A stretch of 64,000 nucleotides of DNA from a virus, in IMG/VR virus record IMGVR_UViG_3300020154_000130, positions 1 through 64,000 of that record; one strand, written 5' to 3'. The notes under the pieces are model-generated. The model saw only the letters and a list, made by a program, of their open reading frames with translations, did no database searches and was not told the DNA's origin. Positions 25,907 through 36,166 of this stretch are shown here, one piece after another; positions within the stretch are counted from its first letter, which is position 1; every line of letters starts with the position of its first letter. Both the position numbers and the translations under genes were made by a program.

Positions 25907-28159
25907 TTATGCGCTTTCTAAGAATTCAAGCAGATTCCATTGCCAGTTTCTAACTGGGGATCCCGTGCCAGAGCACCATGCTTCAATCTCTATCTCGTTA
26001 GATTCATTAGGTGATACCCAGTCAAATTCCATAAAGCGAAAAGTATTAGTCTCCGAGAACTGAACTATAGTTTCATCACCCTGCACCCTTACAGTGGCTT
26101 CAGATTTATCATTATAATTTCCGGATCCAAAACCGTGATAGACTGTTATTTTGTATTGCTTTGAAGGATTGAGAGCTTGAAGAGTCATCTTACCTGGACT
26201 TCCCGACGTTGCTACATTACCTTGAATCCGTAACCCGTCGAAATTGTGAGTTTTCTCAAACCCTGAAAACTTATGGTTGCACCTTGCTGCTGTGTTGATC
26301 CGATCTGCAGGAGCAGAGGCAAACTGAGTGTTGATGAGCAAATCATATGGAGATGCGGCGTTGGTATCATCTGACAGATTGGTAAAGGATGAGAACGCAG
26401 ATCCGGAACTCATGTTCATCGTTCTGCCAACAGTATGATCTGTTGTTAATGTGCTCCCAAAATCAACTATGAACCGACGTCCTCCACCATCAATCACCAA
26501 CTTTAAATTTGTTAACCTTGTCTCAAGGTCTGTTTTGGTTGATCCGGCTGATAATCTTCTTACCTGTTGTTTTGCAAATCTCCAGTTTTGAATAGTGGGT
26601 CGCGTCTCTGCATAATCAACATGAAGTGTTGCATTTTCCTCAACGTCCTGGCTAAGCCTCCATAGCCATTCAACAAAGTCAAACAGCGCCGTTCCATTCC
26701 CATCAGTGCGATATTGTCTGCTGTAACAGTTCGTGTTCCATAAAGTAGAATTATGGCCATTGACCAGAACATTTCCCCAAATAGCCAATGTTTCCGGAGC
26801 AACAGTATAATTTAATGCTTGTGTGCTATTTAATACCGATTGATTTGGTATCGTCGCCGTAGTATCATTGGTGGCGGCGACCCATAACATCGGCGTATTG
26901 ATATAATCAGACCATGTGTGGCCACTGCCAAGATCACTCGCTACAATCACATGCCCTGCACTGCCTGGAACTTCAATCTCTGTTACGCCATCCGACAACG
27001 TCAATGTTCGTGTTTGATTCCTGTCTCGGAGAATTGTCCTACATATAAACCCACCTCGTGACAAGCCGGTGTCATAAATCCGATTAAGGTTAATGCCAAA
27101 TTCCTCATACGCAAATACAATCAGATCATCATAATCAGCGTCTACCAAAAAATCATTTGCCGTTATCTGAGGGTAAAGGAAAATGCCCTGAGTTGGCTGA
27201 TCGAATCCGCGATTGACATAGTATGGATGGCCTGCCTCAAAAAGATCGCTGTGCTGGTACGAAATTGTTATTGATGCTCCATTTGCTGGCGGTGTATCAA
27301 ATAATAAACTGAACGAACCATTGGTGGACGAAACATCCATCGTGCCGGAAACGCCATCGCCTTCAATTGTTCCTCCAATCTTTCCTCTTGCAACTTCAAC
27401 ACCGGCAACCTTAATAACCACTGAAGTGGAAAGAACATCTTCCACACCATTTGCAAAATTACCTCCAAACGTTGTGTCGGATCCATCGCCAGTCCCGACA
27501 CTCAGATCTGTATCCGTACTAACAACTCCTTTTCCTCCATCTCCATGATAAACGATATAGAGAGGAAGATTTGTTAAATCAGCTAACGGAGGAATATACA
27601 CGAGTACATCCTTCATGCTTCCAGCACTATTGAATTTGGTAAAATACAATTGTGCTTCCGGTTGTGGCCCTGGGCCGGATTCATAAATAACTGTTGGAGA
27701 TAATCCAAGGATCAATCCCTGTCCCAACCCAATTGATTTTAAAATTCTTCTGTCGGGTGACAGTCCGTATAACTGAGTAATCCCTAATGAAGATAAATAC
27801 CGTAGGTTTTTCAATGGACTTAAACCATTGACTGAAGTATACACCGGCTGTCTACTAGACACCATTCTCTTTGTTGAATTGATACCACTAATCGAAGCGG
27901 ATGCAATAGAAGCTGTTAATGATATGTTTTTAGATACAGCCAACGCGCTCAGATTCAATTCTCCAACGCCAACATTTACAATTGTTGTTTCCTGGCTTTG
28001 GAGTTGCGGAGAAATTGCATCCACTGACAATTCTGTCGCAGACACAATTATAACTTGCGTTTTAGTAGAGTCAAGTCCGGCTAAACTTAATGAAGCAACC
28101 CCCACAGGCACAATATGGCCTGACGAATGAATTGTTGACATTAATAAGCTACGACTCAT
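25907..28159 (-). CDS. Tail spike-like esterase with inserted beta-sandwich
   Basis: 750-residue modular protein. Residues 1-165 are repetitive (VASLSLAGLD, VGVGELNLSAL, GLSPLKN, GLSPDRR), likely a trimerising or attachment region. An esterase core follows: LYIVYHGDGGKG at about 200-211, elbow GLSRGG with S367, acid D432 in ATNDTT and base H469 in GHNSTLW, similar to polyhydroxybutyrate-depolymerase/feruloyl-esterase types. Residues about 215-305 (beginning VGTGDGSDTTFGG and ending ITISYQH) interrupt the core and look like a beta-sandwich module of phage tail proteins. Residues 560-750 form a C-terminal beta domain that may bind carbohydrate. Likely surface-glycan deacylase. Confidence 0.75.
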   Translation of the reverse strand: MSRSLLMSTIHSSGHIVPVGVASLSLAGLDSTKTQVIIVSATELSVDAISPQLQSQETTIVNVGVGELNLSALAVSKNISLTASIASASISGINSTKRMVSSRQPVYTSVNGLSPLKNLRYLSSLGITQLYGLSPDRRILKSIGLGQGLILGLSPTVIYESGPGPQPEAQLYFTKFNSAGSMKDVLVYIPPLADLTNLPLYIVYHGDGGKGVVSTDTDLSVGTGDGSDTTFGGNFANGVEDVLSTSVVIKVAGVEVARGKIGGTIEGDGVSGTMDVSSTNGSFSLLFDTPPANGASITISYQHSDLFEAGHPYYVNRGFDQPTQGIFLYPQITANDFLVDADYDDLIVFAYEEFGINLNRIYDTGLSRGGFICRTILRDRNQTRTLTLSDGVTEIEVPGSAGHVIVASDLGSGHTWSDYINTPMLWVAATNDTTATIPNQSVLNSTQALNYTVAPETLAIWGNVLVNGHNSTLWNTNCYSRQYRTDGNGTALFDFVEWLWRLSQDVEENATLHVDYAETRPTIQNWRFAKQQVRRLSAGSTKTDLETRLTNLKLVIDGGGRRFIVDFGSTLTTDHTVGRTMNMSSGSAFSSFTNLSDDTNAASPYDLLINTQFASAPADRINTAARCNHKFSGFEKTHNFDGLRIQGNVATSGSPGKMTLQALNPSKQYKITVYHGFGSGNYNDKSEATVRVQGDETIVQFSETNTFRFMEFDWVSPNESNEIEIEAWCSGTGSPVRNWQWNLLEFLESA

Positions 28160-29994
28160 GATTGAACCTGGCTAATTGTATAAAGGATTGTGGTTGAATT
28201 AAAATACTCGCAGATAATAAAATTGTCTACGTTGGTTACGTAAGAACCATTGAGCCTCTTGAATTCTGAAGGCCATGCCGGCTCCTCATCATCGTTATGA
28301 CGAATGGTTTGAGATATCCTTTTTCCATTAACAACCGACACGGTTAATGGTCCTGTAAGCGCAGCTTCTACTCCATAACTACGAAGACGGTCAAAGGTGA
28401 TTTCATTTGATTCTGTCGCGAGAGCGCCAATTTCATTCCAGGCTTCTGGAAGCAACAGGTTAAAACCGAGAAATTTCTGTTGCTTGTATCCATAGATCTT
28501 GAAATAATTTTCAAGAAAGTTAAACGTAATTGGGCTGTTCGGCCTGCCTAAAAAGGCCTCTGGTGAGGTTAATTGAAAACCATCAATGTTGTCGAATTTT
28601 ACTGAACTCAGTGGAAATTGAGGTAGCAACAATTTTACTATCCCCTGAGCAAAACGCCCTCCTGATATGACGCGTATAACAAAATCATCAGACGTGATGT
28701 CGAGAAACAGGCTTTCTTTAGGTTCTAAAAAGCGATCAATCGCTACGGAGTTGAATGCTGAAAAAGTGTGTTGTGTTCCGGTGTCTGTAGTTAGATTAAA
28801 AATAAGTAACGCCTTACCATTGTCACCCAGGATATAAAGGTTGTCTCCTCTTTTCTGGACTGTTCCCATGAATGAAAATAAATCATACACCTCATCGAGC
28901 AGCTCCCCATGATTAGTCACATAATTGTATTTCCATATCTTCCCAGTAAGTAACCCGATATAAATATAGTCGCCATGTTCAACCGCTACCTTAAAAGTAC
29001 TTGTCCCGGGAGCGTCCCCTGTGTAATTGGCTGTTGAGTTATTGATCCTTGTGTTAACATTTGTTGATGGATTAAAGCAATTTAATCCGCTATTTCCTCC
29101 AAAATAAAAATTACCATCATTGGCTTCTATTAAAAAACTTGTAGAGAGTAAATAAATGAGGTCTCCTGTATAGTTTTCCTCCGAATTATGGGCTGAAAAG
29201 TATGTCTGCTCCTCCGTTTCAAGATTGAGCACACCAATTCCGGTTGAATGAGTAAACACAATAGAGCTTTCATCACTGGTTAAGATAAAATTTCCTATGA
29301 TCGAACCCAGCAGACTTATTTTTGAGGATGTCTTATTTACTACATCAAATTTGTATAACTGCGAACTGTTAGCGAAGATGTAGAGATTATCACCTACCCG
29401 GATGGCATTTGTAAACCTTCCATCAGTTGCGTCCGGAAATACCTCTCCAGTATAATTTTCAGAATCGAAAGAGAACTTCTCAAACTGGCCAATGCCATTG
29501 TTTAATTCGTAATACATCCTGAAAATACATGGCTCACATTTAATACCCTGTATTTCGTCAGCATCAAAAATAAACCACTCCTCTAAAATGCCATTTACTT
29601 CATCGTTGATTGTTTGAAAAACATCAACAAACCCATTTGTTTTTAATCTGTCTTTGACAATCTCTTCTCCGGAAAAGACCAGAAGCCCGGCCAACGTACC
29701 TATATCCTCTGATAACTTGTCGGGAGAAAGTACATCTACGAAAAATTGTTGAGTAAGCCTGAACTTATCGCTAGGAGTTGAATAATTTAACCCTGGTGTT
29801 TTCTGGATTAAGTCGTCATCACCGGTGCCGTTCTTCCACCAGTATTCAGTGTCCACAATGATTACCGTTCTTTTTTCCCGAACCGCTTCAGGCACAGCTG
29901 CATTCGCTGCGGCAACAGATTCATAAGGTCCAGTCCATTCACTATCGGGACCTGAGGTAAGCCTCTTTAGGCCAAATGGTATTTCTAAGCTCAT
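28156..29994 (-). CDS. Tail-fibre protein with probable beta-propeller
   Basis: 612-residue protein. The N-terminus (TGPYESVAAANAAVPEAVR) with YWWKNGTGDDDLI is a short module found at the beginning of phage fibre proteins and may attach to the fibre shaft. The middle (about 185-460) has repeated beta-blade-like units (DNLYIFANSSQLYKFD, DYIYIGLLTGKIWKYN, DNLYILGDNGKALLIF), suggesting a beta-propeller. The C-terminus is a beta domain. Coupled by 4-nt overlaps to both neighbours. Probably a receptor-binding or spike component. Confidence 0.65.
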   Translation of the reverse strand: MSLEIPFGLKRLTSGPDSEWTGPYESVAAANAAVPEAVREKRTVIIVDTEYWWKNGTGDDDLIQKTPGLNYSTPSDKFRLTQQFFVDVLSPDKLSEDIGTLAGLLVFSGEEIVKDRLKTNGFVDVFQTINDEVNGILEEWFIFDADEIQGIKCEPCIFRMYYELNNGIGQFEKFSFDSENYTGEVFPDATDGRFTNAIRVGDNLYIFANSSQLYKFDVVNKTSSKISLLGSIIGNFILTSDESSIVFTHSTGIGVLNLETEEQTYFSAHNSEENYTGDLIYLLSTSFLIEANDGNFYFGGNSGLNCFNPSTNVNTRINNSTANYTGDAPGTSTFKVAVEHGDYIYIGLLTGKIWKYNYVTNHGELLDEVYDLFSFMGTVQKRGDNLYILGDNGKALLIFNLTTDTGTQHTFSAFNSVAIDRFLEPKESLFLDITSDDFVIRVISGGRFAQGIVKLLLPQFPLSSVKFDNIDGFQLTSPEAFLGRPNSPITFNFLENYFKIYGYKQQKFLGFNLLLPEAWNEIGALATESNEITFDRLRSYGVEAALTGPLTVSVVNGKRISQTIRHNDDEEPAWPSEFKRLNGSYVTNVDNFIICEYFNSTTILYTISQVQS

Positions 29995-32237
29995 GATGCT
30001 GTTGTAATTTGATGTCGATGATTTGATGAATAAGGAACTCCGACAGTCATCTGATAGATGTTATAGGCCCTATTGGCCCCCCCTGCATCAACCAAGTCGA
30101 TGGTTCCGGTCAGAACATAAGATGAAGTGATATCGGCATTTAAGGCGTCGAGATCAACGACAGAGGATATGGTAACTCCTGGAGGCAACGCCACAAGGAA
30201 TTTCGTTTGTGCTGTCCCTGTCTGTAAATTGAAAGTGGAGGCTCCTGTATGATAAGCGCTATTCAATGGTCTTAAATCGTCTGAATCTTCCGGAAACTCC
30301 GATACGGGACTAAAAAACCGATAGAATCTAGCAGTGATCGTGAAAATTAAAGAGTCAATATCTTGCTCTGTAGTTTCATCATGCAGGATGCCCTTAAACT
30401 GTTGTGTGGCTCCGTTTATATTCAATTGAATTGGAGTGACCTCTACTGCCTGACTTCCGTCATTTGCAGTGTCATTAAGGAGGATTGTCCCCGCAGTAAC
30501 ATCAAAAATATCAATGAAGTCCACATCGCCACTATTCTCATTAATTCCCCATGTGAAAGTTTTGCTCCCTGAGATCGTAGCACCAACCTCCACAGTTACT
30601 GCCTGACCTGAAATTGAAAATGATGTGAAGGCTGGATTCTTATATTTGTTCAGCGCGTCAAGTATAACCTGAACGGCAGTCTTCCCACTTGATGGTATAA
30701 CATCACCATTCTTGTACTTCCCAAAATTTTCACCAGTATCCAATACAACTGTCGTATCAGAAGCAAACAGTGTTGATCCGCCGGTACCTGGAGGACCTTG
30801 CCATGGTAACTCAGAACTCCAATGCCCAGATGCGTCGGATAGTTTTTGATAAATCGTCTGAGGAGACACATCGTTTCGAAGAAAGGTGAATCCCTTTAGT
30901 TGATCATCATATGCTCCTCTGTTGGCAAGAGAGTCTACAGCTCCAATAACAGGTCCGGAACCGGGAGGTCCCGCTGGACCAAGAATGTTGATGGCAAGAT
31001 CTGGAGTGAGGGTATAACCATTCAATCCTAAATACCATCTGATTGGGTTTGGTGGATTCGTACCTGGATTAAGTACTGGCTTACTGCCTGATCCCCCTGT
31101 CCAATCAATTAATTCTAATACACTCTTTGTGGTGCTAAGTTGAGTTACGGCTAATACTGGAGCCCATCCATTATCACCTAAGAACTTAATACCATTATTC
31201 CACCCTGCTGGAACTGTAGCATCCCCGCCACCGGGATTTCTGAAATACAGATATCCGGTATCTTCTTCGAGGAAAGTAAAATTCTCATCCTCTTCATTGT
31301 ATGCAGCTGAAAACCGATCATTCGAATCTCCTCTTGCTGCAACCAGGAAAGGATCACCTTGCTCACCAGTGTCCCCTTTTATCGATCCAAGGCTTTGCCA
31401 CACCTCTTCATCAGAATACCTCCACTCAAGGTCGTCTCCATTGCGCTGTAAAACGATCTCTCTTGCATCATCTGAAGCTAGGGCCAAAATCTGATTATTG
31501 ATCGAATTAAGCACAGACGCCAATCCAGATACATTGGCAATTGAATGCGTGTGCCCGGTTTGAGAATACGCGGCTAATATTGTTGTTAAATCGGCACTGC
31601 TGATTTTAGCATTCCAGTTCGTCCGGTCCTCAGTGCTTACGTGTACTCCCGTGCCTCCAATGCTGTTAAAATGCGTTAACAATGATTGTATTCGAGTTAA
31701 ATCATCAGTCGTCAAAGCATTTAACACAACGCTGTTAGAATGCGTGTGAAGCCTGATATCATCCGTATAAACAACTTCATCCAAAAAGCCAGGAGGCAGT
31801 ATGTCATCCGGACCAACTTGATTGTCTTCAAGTGCCGTAATTCTTGCGCTTAGGTTCGTGTCTGCCGCTATGCGTGCAAGAATTTCTGCAGCCAGATCAG
31901 TAGCCGTTGCGTAACTCCCGGATGGAACGTTTAGATTCTCAATGATCGGCATTGAGAATGAAATGTAATTTTCTGCTAAGACCTTATTAAGCTCAAGCCA
32001 GTAATTGAAAAAATCAATTGTATCGCTAACCTGCCTTTCTGTTAATCCTCCGTAAGCAGAATCTTGCAATAAGTCTATGAAGTCGTAAGTCTCCGAAGCT
32101 TTCAATAATAAGTCGTCACTGCGATCGCTTTGATATCCCGAGTAATCAAACTCTCCAATAAGTTCCTTTTGAAGGGCCCGGACTTTTGTTCGTGCTTTAG
32201 CTACGAATTCAGAAATTTTAGTTGTTAACGTTGCCAT
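29991..32237 (-). CDS. Tail fibre protein
   Basis: 748-residue fibre-like protein. A helical N-terminus (KISEFVAKARTKVRALQKEL) is followed by heptad-like segments (LAAEILARIAADTNLSARIT), HTHS/GHTHSI motifs typical of fibre shafts, a short collagen-like GPAGPPGSG and a module GWAPVLAV ... LIDWTGGSGSKP shared with the next gene. The C-terminal 200 residues (FYRFFSPVSEFPE to the end) resemble the C-terminal domain of the protein encoded at 35345-36166. Likely trimeric and involved in host recognition. Confidence 0.75.
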   Translation of the reverse strand: MATLTTKISEFVAKARTKVRALQKELIGEFDYSGYQSDRSDDLLLKASETYDFIDLLQDSAYGGLTERQVSDTIDFFNYWLELNKVLAENYISFSMPIIENLNVPSGSYATATDLAAEILARIAADTNLSARITALEDNQVGPDDILPPGFLDEVVYTDDIRLHTHSNSVVLNALTTDDLTRIQSLLTHFNSIGGTGVHVSTEDRTNWNAKISSADLTTILAAYSQTGHTHSIANVSGLASVLNSINNQILALASDDAREIVLQRNGDDLEWRYSDEEVWQSLGSIKGDTGEQGDPFLVAARGDSNDRFSAAYNEEDENFTFLEEDTGYLYFRNPGGGDATVPAGWNNGIKFLGDNGWAPVLAVTQLSTTKSVLELIDWTGGSGSKPVLNPGTNPPNPIRWYLGLNGYTLTPDLAINILGPAGPPGSGPVIGAVDSLANRGAYDDQLKGFTFLRNDVSPQTIYQKLSDASGHWSSELPWQGPPGTGGSTLFASDTTVVLDTGENFGKYKNGDVIPSSGKTAVQVILDALNKYKNPAFTSFSISGQAVTVEVGATISGSKTFTWGINENSGDVDFIDIFDVTAGTILLNDTANDGSQAVEVTPIQLNINGATQQFKGILHDETTEQDIDSLIFTITARFYRFFSPVSEFPEDSDDLRPLNSAYHTGASTFNLQTGTAQTKFLVALPPGVTISSVVDLDALNADITSSYVLTGTIDLVDAGGANRAYNIYQMTVGVPYSSNHRHQITTAS

Positions 32238-35200
32238 CTAAATTCCCCATGCTTCAATGAAACCACTATTACGATAAGAAGCCCCTCCTGCAACTCTTTC
32301 AGCTGAAAGGTATATTGTCATAAATTCATTTGCAGGAACCGAAATCATGGCCTCGACAGGAATTACCCTTCCTCGAAAATCAGATCCTTGAATTTCAGTC
32401 ACTCCAACTTTGTTCTCATCTGCCGTCGTCAAAGAGATCGAGGTCCAGTCAGAATCAGGATTGTCTCCCGGTTTGTATCTAATCCGAACTAGTATAAGTG
32501 CTGGATCCCCGGTTGTTGAAAACTTCACAAAGCCCACGGTAGCAAAGACTCTAAACATGCGTGAGGCATTGTGGGTGTTTTGAAATGTCAATCGTCTAAT
32601 AAAAACATGGCCTGACGATTCCGACATTGCTACAGTTGGAAGCGTAGCGCGTAGGCCGCTAAAAGCATATTGCTGTGGCCTCATGTTGGTACTTGGACCT
32701 GACGGACCACGCTTGTCAACAGCATTCGCTAACGTGGTTAATCCGGTTGACCCAACATAAGAAGAATCAGTATTCGCCGCAGGTTTGGTCCCTTGTCCAC
32801 CAACCCAATCAATAACTTTTTCAACTACCCTTTGGTTATCAACTATGTTTGCTATAATAGGACTCCAACCATTATTTCCTGATACCGCAGGAGGTGGAGT
32901 GTCCCCATTCACGCGATTTGGATCTCCGTATGAAGATGATAATGGATTGTAGTTAACTCTTGTTAGAGTGGCCGGGTCTGCAGCAACGTCTGTTCTTAAT
33001 AAGAAAAACGCAGAGCACATATAAGTTGCATCCTGACCACCGGTGCGTGCAGTTTGGCTTATTGTCCATCCAGTAGGAATAAGGGATCCTGTGCTAGGTA
33101 TTGCCGGGGCAGTTGGAATACCATCAACTGACTCTTCAACATTTTTAAAAATGAATAAGTTAATGCCTCCGTTAGGCCTGGCTGATTCTGACCTTAATCT
33201 TATCTCGCCTCCCCATACACCGTTTTCCCGAATAATACAAAACCAAGCATTTGTTCCGGATTCAAAGTAATTAATATTAAGGGCCAGTACTTCTGACTTA
33301 GTTAAGGTTCGTGGTGTAAAGTCTGTCGGGTTTCCAGGATCAGATGATCCGTTGCCCCAATATAGAATTTCTAATCCGACAGCATCCGCGAGATCAGTTA
33401 ATGTGACGCGATCCTCTCTTGTAATCTCTCCAAATTGAGCAACCACCTTAAGTACGGCATATGTCGAAATACTTGAGCCCGAAATGTAAGCCGATGCCGC
33501 CTCTACATCACTGGTCCCTAAAGTGGTTCCATCACTCTTTTTAATTCCATTGGTAATAGCAGCTCCTGTTGAGTCAAGGAGTGTCCATTTGAAAGACACA
33601 TCGGTTGTATCAAGAACGCCTCCTTTGATGAACTGTCCATCAAACTTGTAAAGCCCGGTGTGGTTTCTAAACGTGTTCCCATGGACAGATAAAATATCAG
33701 CAACAAACGCACTTGCGTCATCTTTCGCATCACGTAAAAGGATGTTGGCCGAATATGGTGCACTTGGATTTGATGTGTGTGAAATTTCTGTCGTGTACTG
33801 CTGCGACGTGTTTATCCCTAACGGAAAAACCTTTAAAGACTTGCCATCAGCACTCACCTGGTGATAGGCATTAAAGTTAACACCAAGGTTTATCGCGTAC
33901 CGCGTGTCTTCATCAAACACTATTTCGGTAGTTCCTCTAAACCATTTCACCTCAGTGAATCCTGTGGTAAGCTCAGTTACTCCCTTGAATAATTTCGCGG
34001 TGATATCGATAGAAGCAATGTTGTCTTCGAGGTTTCCTGATGAGTTTCTTACCTCATAAAATATGTCACCGGGAGTAGCGTCGAGCACGGCCAGGATTGC
34101 ATCTAAACCATCAAACCTCCGAGGGAAAGACCATGCCGTTTTAAATGAGCCGTCTGAATATTTCGTACACTTACTCATATACAGGATATGAGTGTCACGG
34201 TTATAATCAGGCGAAGCATCACTCCAGTCGTTTGGACTTGCTCCTCCTACAGGAATAGGCAGTGTCGGGATGGAGCTGGTTAAGTCACCTTGAGTAACTC
34301 CTATCGGAAATGCCTTAAATACAAAATCGTCAAACTCACCACTTTCCTGATCAATCTTACTGATTGTCCAATTCGATGATGATGAACTGGTCCTGCTGGC
34401 CATGTGAGTGTCAAGGCCGGGAGTATAGTATCCCCTCCAGAATGTATCGTTTAAGAAATCGGTATTACCAGGTGTGTTTCCATAACGAACCAGGATAGGA
34501 TCATCACTCACCAGGATAGGAATATCCCACTCTGATTTAAGGATTCCGTAAGGGTTTCTTAACGATTGTGAGCGGTATAAATTTTCGGTTAATATCCTGG
34601 TTTCATAATCATCACCAGGAGTTGTTAACCATCCTGTTGGCAATTGTAGATAGTCAGCAGGTTGTATTGGTCTGCCTGGGGCTGGATCATTTTTATCAAC
34701 CCAACGAAAGATAACATCGATATACTGGTTGGCTTCATAGTCCCCACCCGCTGAAAGAGAAACTGGAATGCCCCATGGCAATGTAGATCCGGATCTTTGT
34801 CTGAACCACACATGGTTCAGCGTTGGATCAAATTCATTAGCCCATATTATGTCAGACGTGTTGCCACCGGTATACGCCGCATCAGTTGGATACCCAGCCT
34901 GATAAGCTTCAGAGGAAATTTCAGTTGGAAGGAATTTTGGCCGCTTACCTTCAAAGCTTGGTGCATATTGGGTTTCAATTGTGCCCTCGAAATTGCTTTG
35001 ACCTTGCGGTACCGGTATCCAGTAATCTGAGAGAACATATCCGGAAACTTCATTAACCCTGGTGTTCTCAGGGGGCATCTGTCTCAGGTAGTACTTTGTC
35101 CTGGGATGAATGGTCCCTCCTGACAGCGCATGTTCCGAAACAATTACCTCCATGTCCTTGGCCAGATTGGAGTAAGGGATATCAGCGAGTGCCTCCAGTG

Positions 35201-35345
35201 TCGGTACCGGATAAGTTGCCGCCTTAATTGTCCGTGCATCTGCAACAGGAAAATCCTCTGACGTGGGCCATATGGTACCTCCAAAAGGCGTAATGCCCAC
35301 AAGGGCATTTTTAATTGAAGTCAGTAAATTACCAAATGCTCCCAT
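32238..35345 (-). CDS. Large tail fibre protein
   Basis: 1035-residue beta-rich protein. N-terminus LTSIKNALVGITPFGGTIWP; central Ig-like or carbohydrate-binding-like segments; then GWSPIIAN ... VIDWVGGQGTKP and KRGPSGPS, a module shared with the downstream fibre gene; C-terminal jelly-roll-like domain (RMFRVFATVGFVKF). No catalytic motif was seen. The start sits one base before the upstream gene's stop. Confidence 0.7.
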   Translation of the reverse strand: MGAFGNLLTSIKNALVGITPFGGTIWPTSEDFPVADARTIKAATYPVPTLEALADIPYSNLAKDMEVIVSEHALSGGTIHPRTKYYLRQMPPENTRVNEVSGYVLSDYWIPVPQGQSNFEGTIETQYAPSFEGKRPKFLPTEISSEAYQAGYPTDAAYTGGNTSDIIWANEFDPTLNHVWFRQRSGSTLPWGIPVSLSAGGDYEANQYIDVIFRWVDKNDPAPGRPIQPADYLQLPTGWLTTPGDDYETRILTENLYRSQSLRNPYGILKSEWDIPILVSDDPILVRYGNTPGNTDFLNDTFWRGYYTPGLDTHMASRTSSSSSNWTISKIDQESGEFDDFVFKAFPIGVTQGDLTSSIPTLPIPVGGASPNDWSDASPDYNRDTHILYMSKCTKYSDGSFKTAWSFPRRFDGLDAILAVLDATPGDIFYEVRNSSGNLEDNIASIDITAKLFKGVTELTTGFTEVKWFRGTTEIVFDEDTRYAINLGVNFNAYHQVSADGKSLKVFPLGINTSQQYTTEISHTSNPSAPYSANILLRDAKDDASAFVADILSVHGNTFRNHTGLYKFDGQFIKGGVLDTTDVSFKWTLLDSTGAAITNGIKKSDGTTLGTSDVEAASAYISGSSISTYAVLKVVAQFGEITREDRVTLTDLADAVGLEILYWGNGSSDPGNPTDFTPRTLTKSEVLALNINYFESGTNAWFCIIRENGVWGGEIRLRSESARPNGGINLFIFKNVEESVDGIPTAPAIPSTGSLIPTGWTISQTARTGGQDATYMCSAFFLLRTDVAADPATLTRVNYNPLSSSYGDPNRVNGDTPPPAVSGNNGWSPIIANIVDNQRVVEKVIDWVGGQGTKPAANTDSSYVGSTGLTTLANAVDKRGPSGPSTNMRPQQYAFSGLRATLPTVAMSESSGHVFIRRLTFQNTHNASRMFRVFATVGFVKFSTTGDPALILVRIRYKPGDNPDSDWTSISLTTADENKVGVTEIQGSDFRGRVIPVEAMISVPANEFMTIYLSAERVAGGASYRNSGFIEAWGI

Positions 35346-36166
35346 TATGAAAGTGTAATTAAGTAGGTCCCAGGATCGAGTTTATTTGCAGTGCGTTTCA
35401 CCCAGCAAGAGATGATAAGAGTTTCATCGTGGATGTTGGTTACATCAACACTGGCGAGATCCAATAGTGGCAATGTCAGACCATTTAGAATCGCTCCTGC
35501 GATTCCCTGTGTTCCTACAGGTCCGCACCAATAAATGTATTTCGCTGTTAATGGTGAGCTTGGAATGACATAAGATTTTTGTCCGCCGTATTGCTGAATG
35601 ATGTTGTCATTCAGTGTTTTCGCAACCAATGCTTTTATCTGCGTTTCTGTAAGTAACGCATCGCTTGCATATCCGCGATAAAAGGCATGTTTAACAGGCA
35701 CTCCGGAGCTTACAATAGTGCTGTTGCCTTGATTATCAATTGCGGATAAAATATGATTCTCCGCTACACCAGGAGTAGTTCTTTTTACATTCTCTTTCTC
35801 GAAAGTAAAAGGTGCTGTAAGATCCAATCCTTCCGGATCTGGACTGATAGACCGACTTGAAATTGTATGAGTTCCCGCCGTTATGCTTCCGGAGAAAACC
35901 ACTGACTCCTTCGTTTCGCCAACCTCCAGTGTGCCGGCATCATTGGTCAATATCACAATAGGCTTAACCAGATTGTAGTCATCGATCTCGAAAACCTTCT
36001 TACCGGCCTCATTGAGTTCGCTAACTTTAATCGGCACATCCAGACCAGGTGCAGTCCGGACAATTATAGATTCAGCTGGATTTAATGGATTGACAGAAGG
36101 AACACCTGATTGCCCCGATCCACAAGAACAGCTTCCTGATGCCGTTGGCAGTGATATGTTACTCAT
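35345..36166 (-). CDS. Fibre-related structural protein
   Basis: 273-residue protein. A Cys-containing Gly/Ser-rich N-terminus (GSCSCGSGQSG) precedes beta segments. LEVGETKESVVFSGSITAG and the C-terminal YRGYASDALLTE, YIYWCGPVGTQG resemble the C-terminal modules of the fibre encoded at 29991-32237. May be a short fibre or fibre-tip protein. Overlaps the upstream gene by 8 nt. Confidence 0.6.
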   Translation of the reverse strand: MSNISLPTASGSCSCGSGQSGVPSVNPLNPAESIIVRTAPGLDVPIKVSELNEAGKKVFEIDDYNLVKPIVILTNDAGTLEVGETKESVVFSGSITAGTHTISSRSISPDPEGLDLTAPFTFEKENVKRTTPGVAENHILSAIDNQGNSTIVSSGVPVKHAFYRGYASDALLTETQIKALVAKTLNDNIIQQYGGQKSYVIPSSPLTAKYIYWCGPVGTQGIAGAILNGLTLPLLDLASVDVTNIHDETLIISCWVKRTANKLDPGTYLITLS

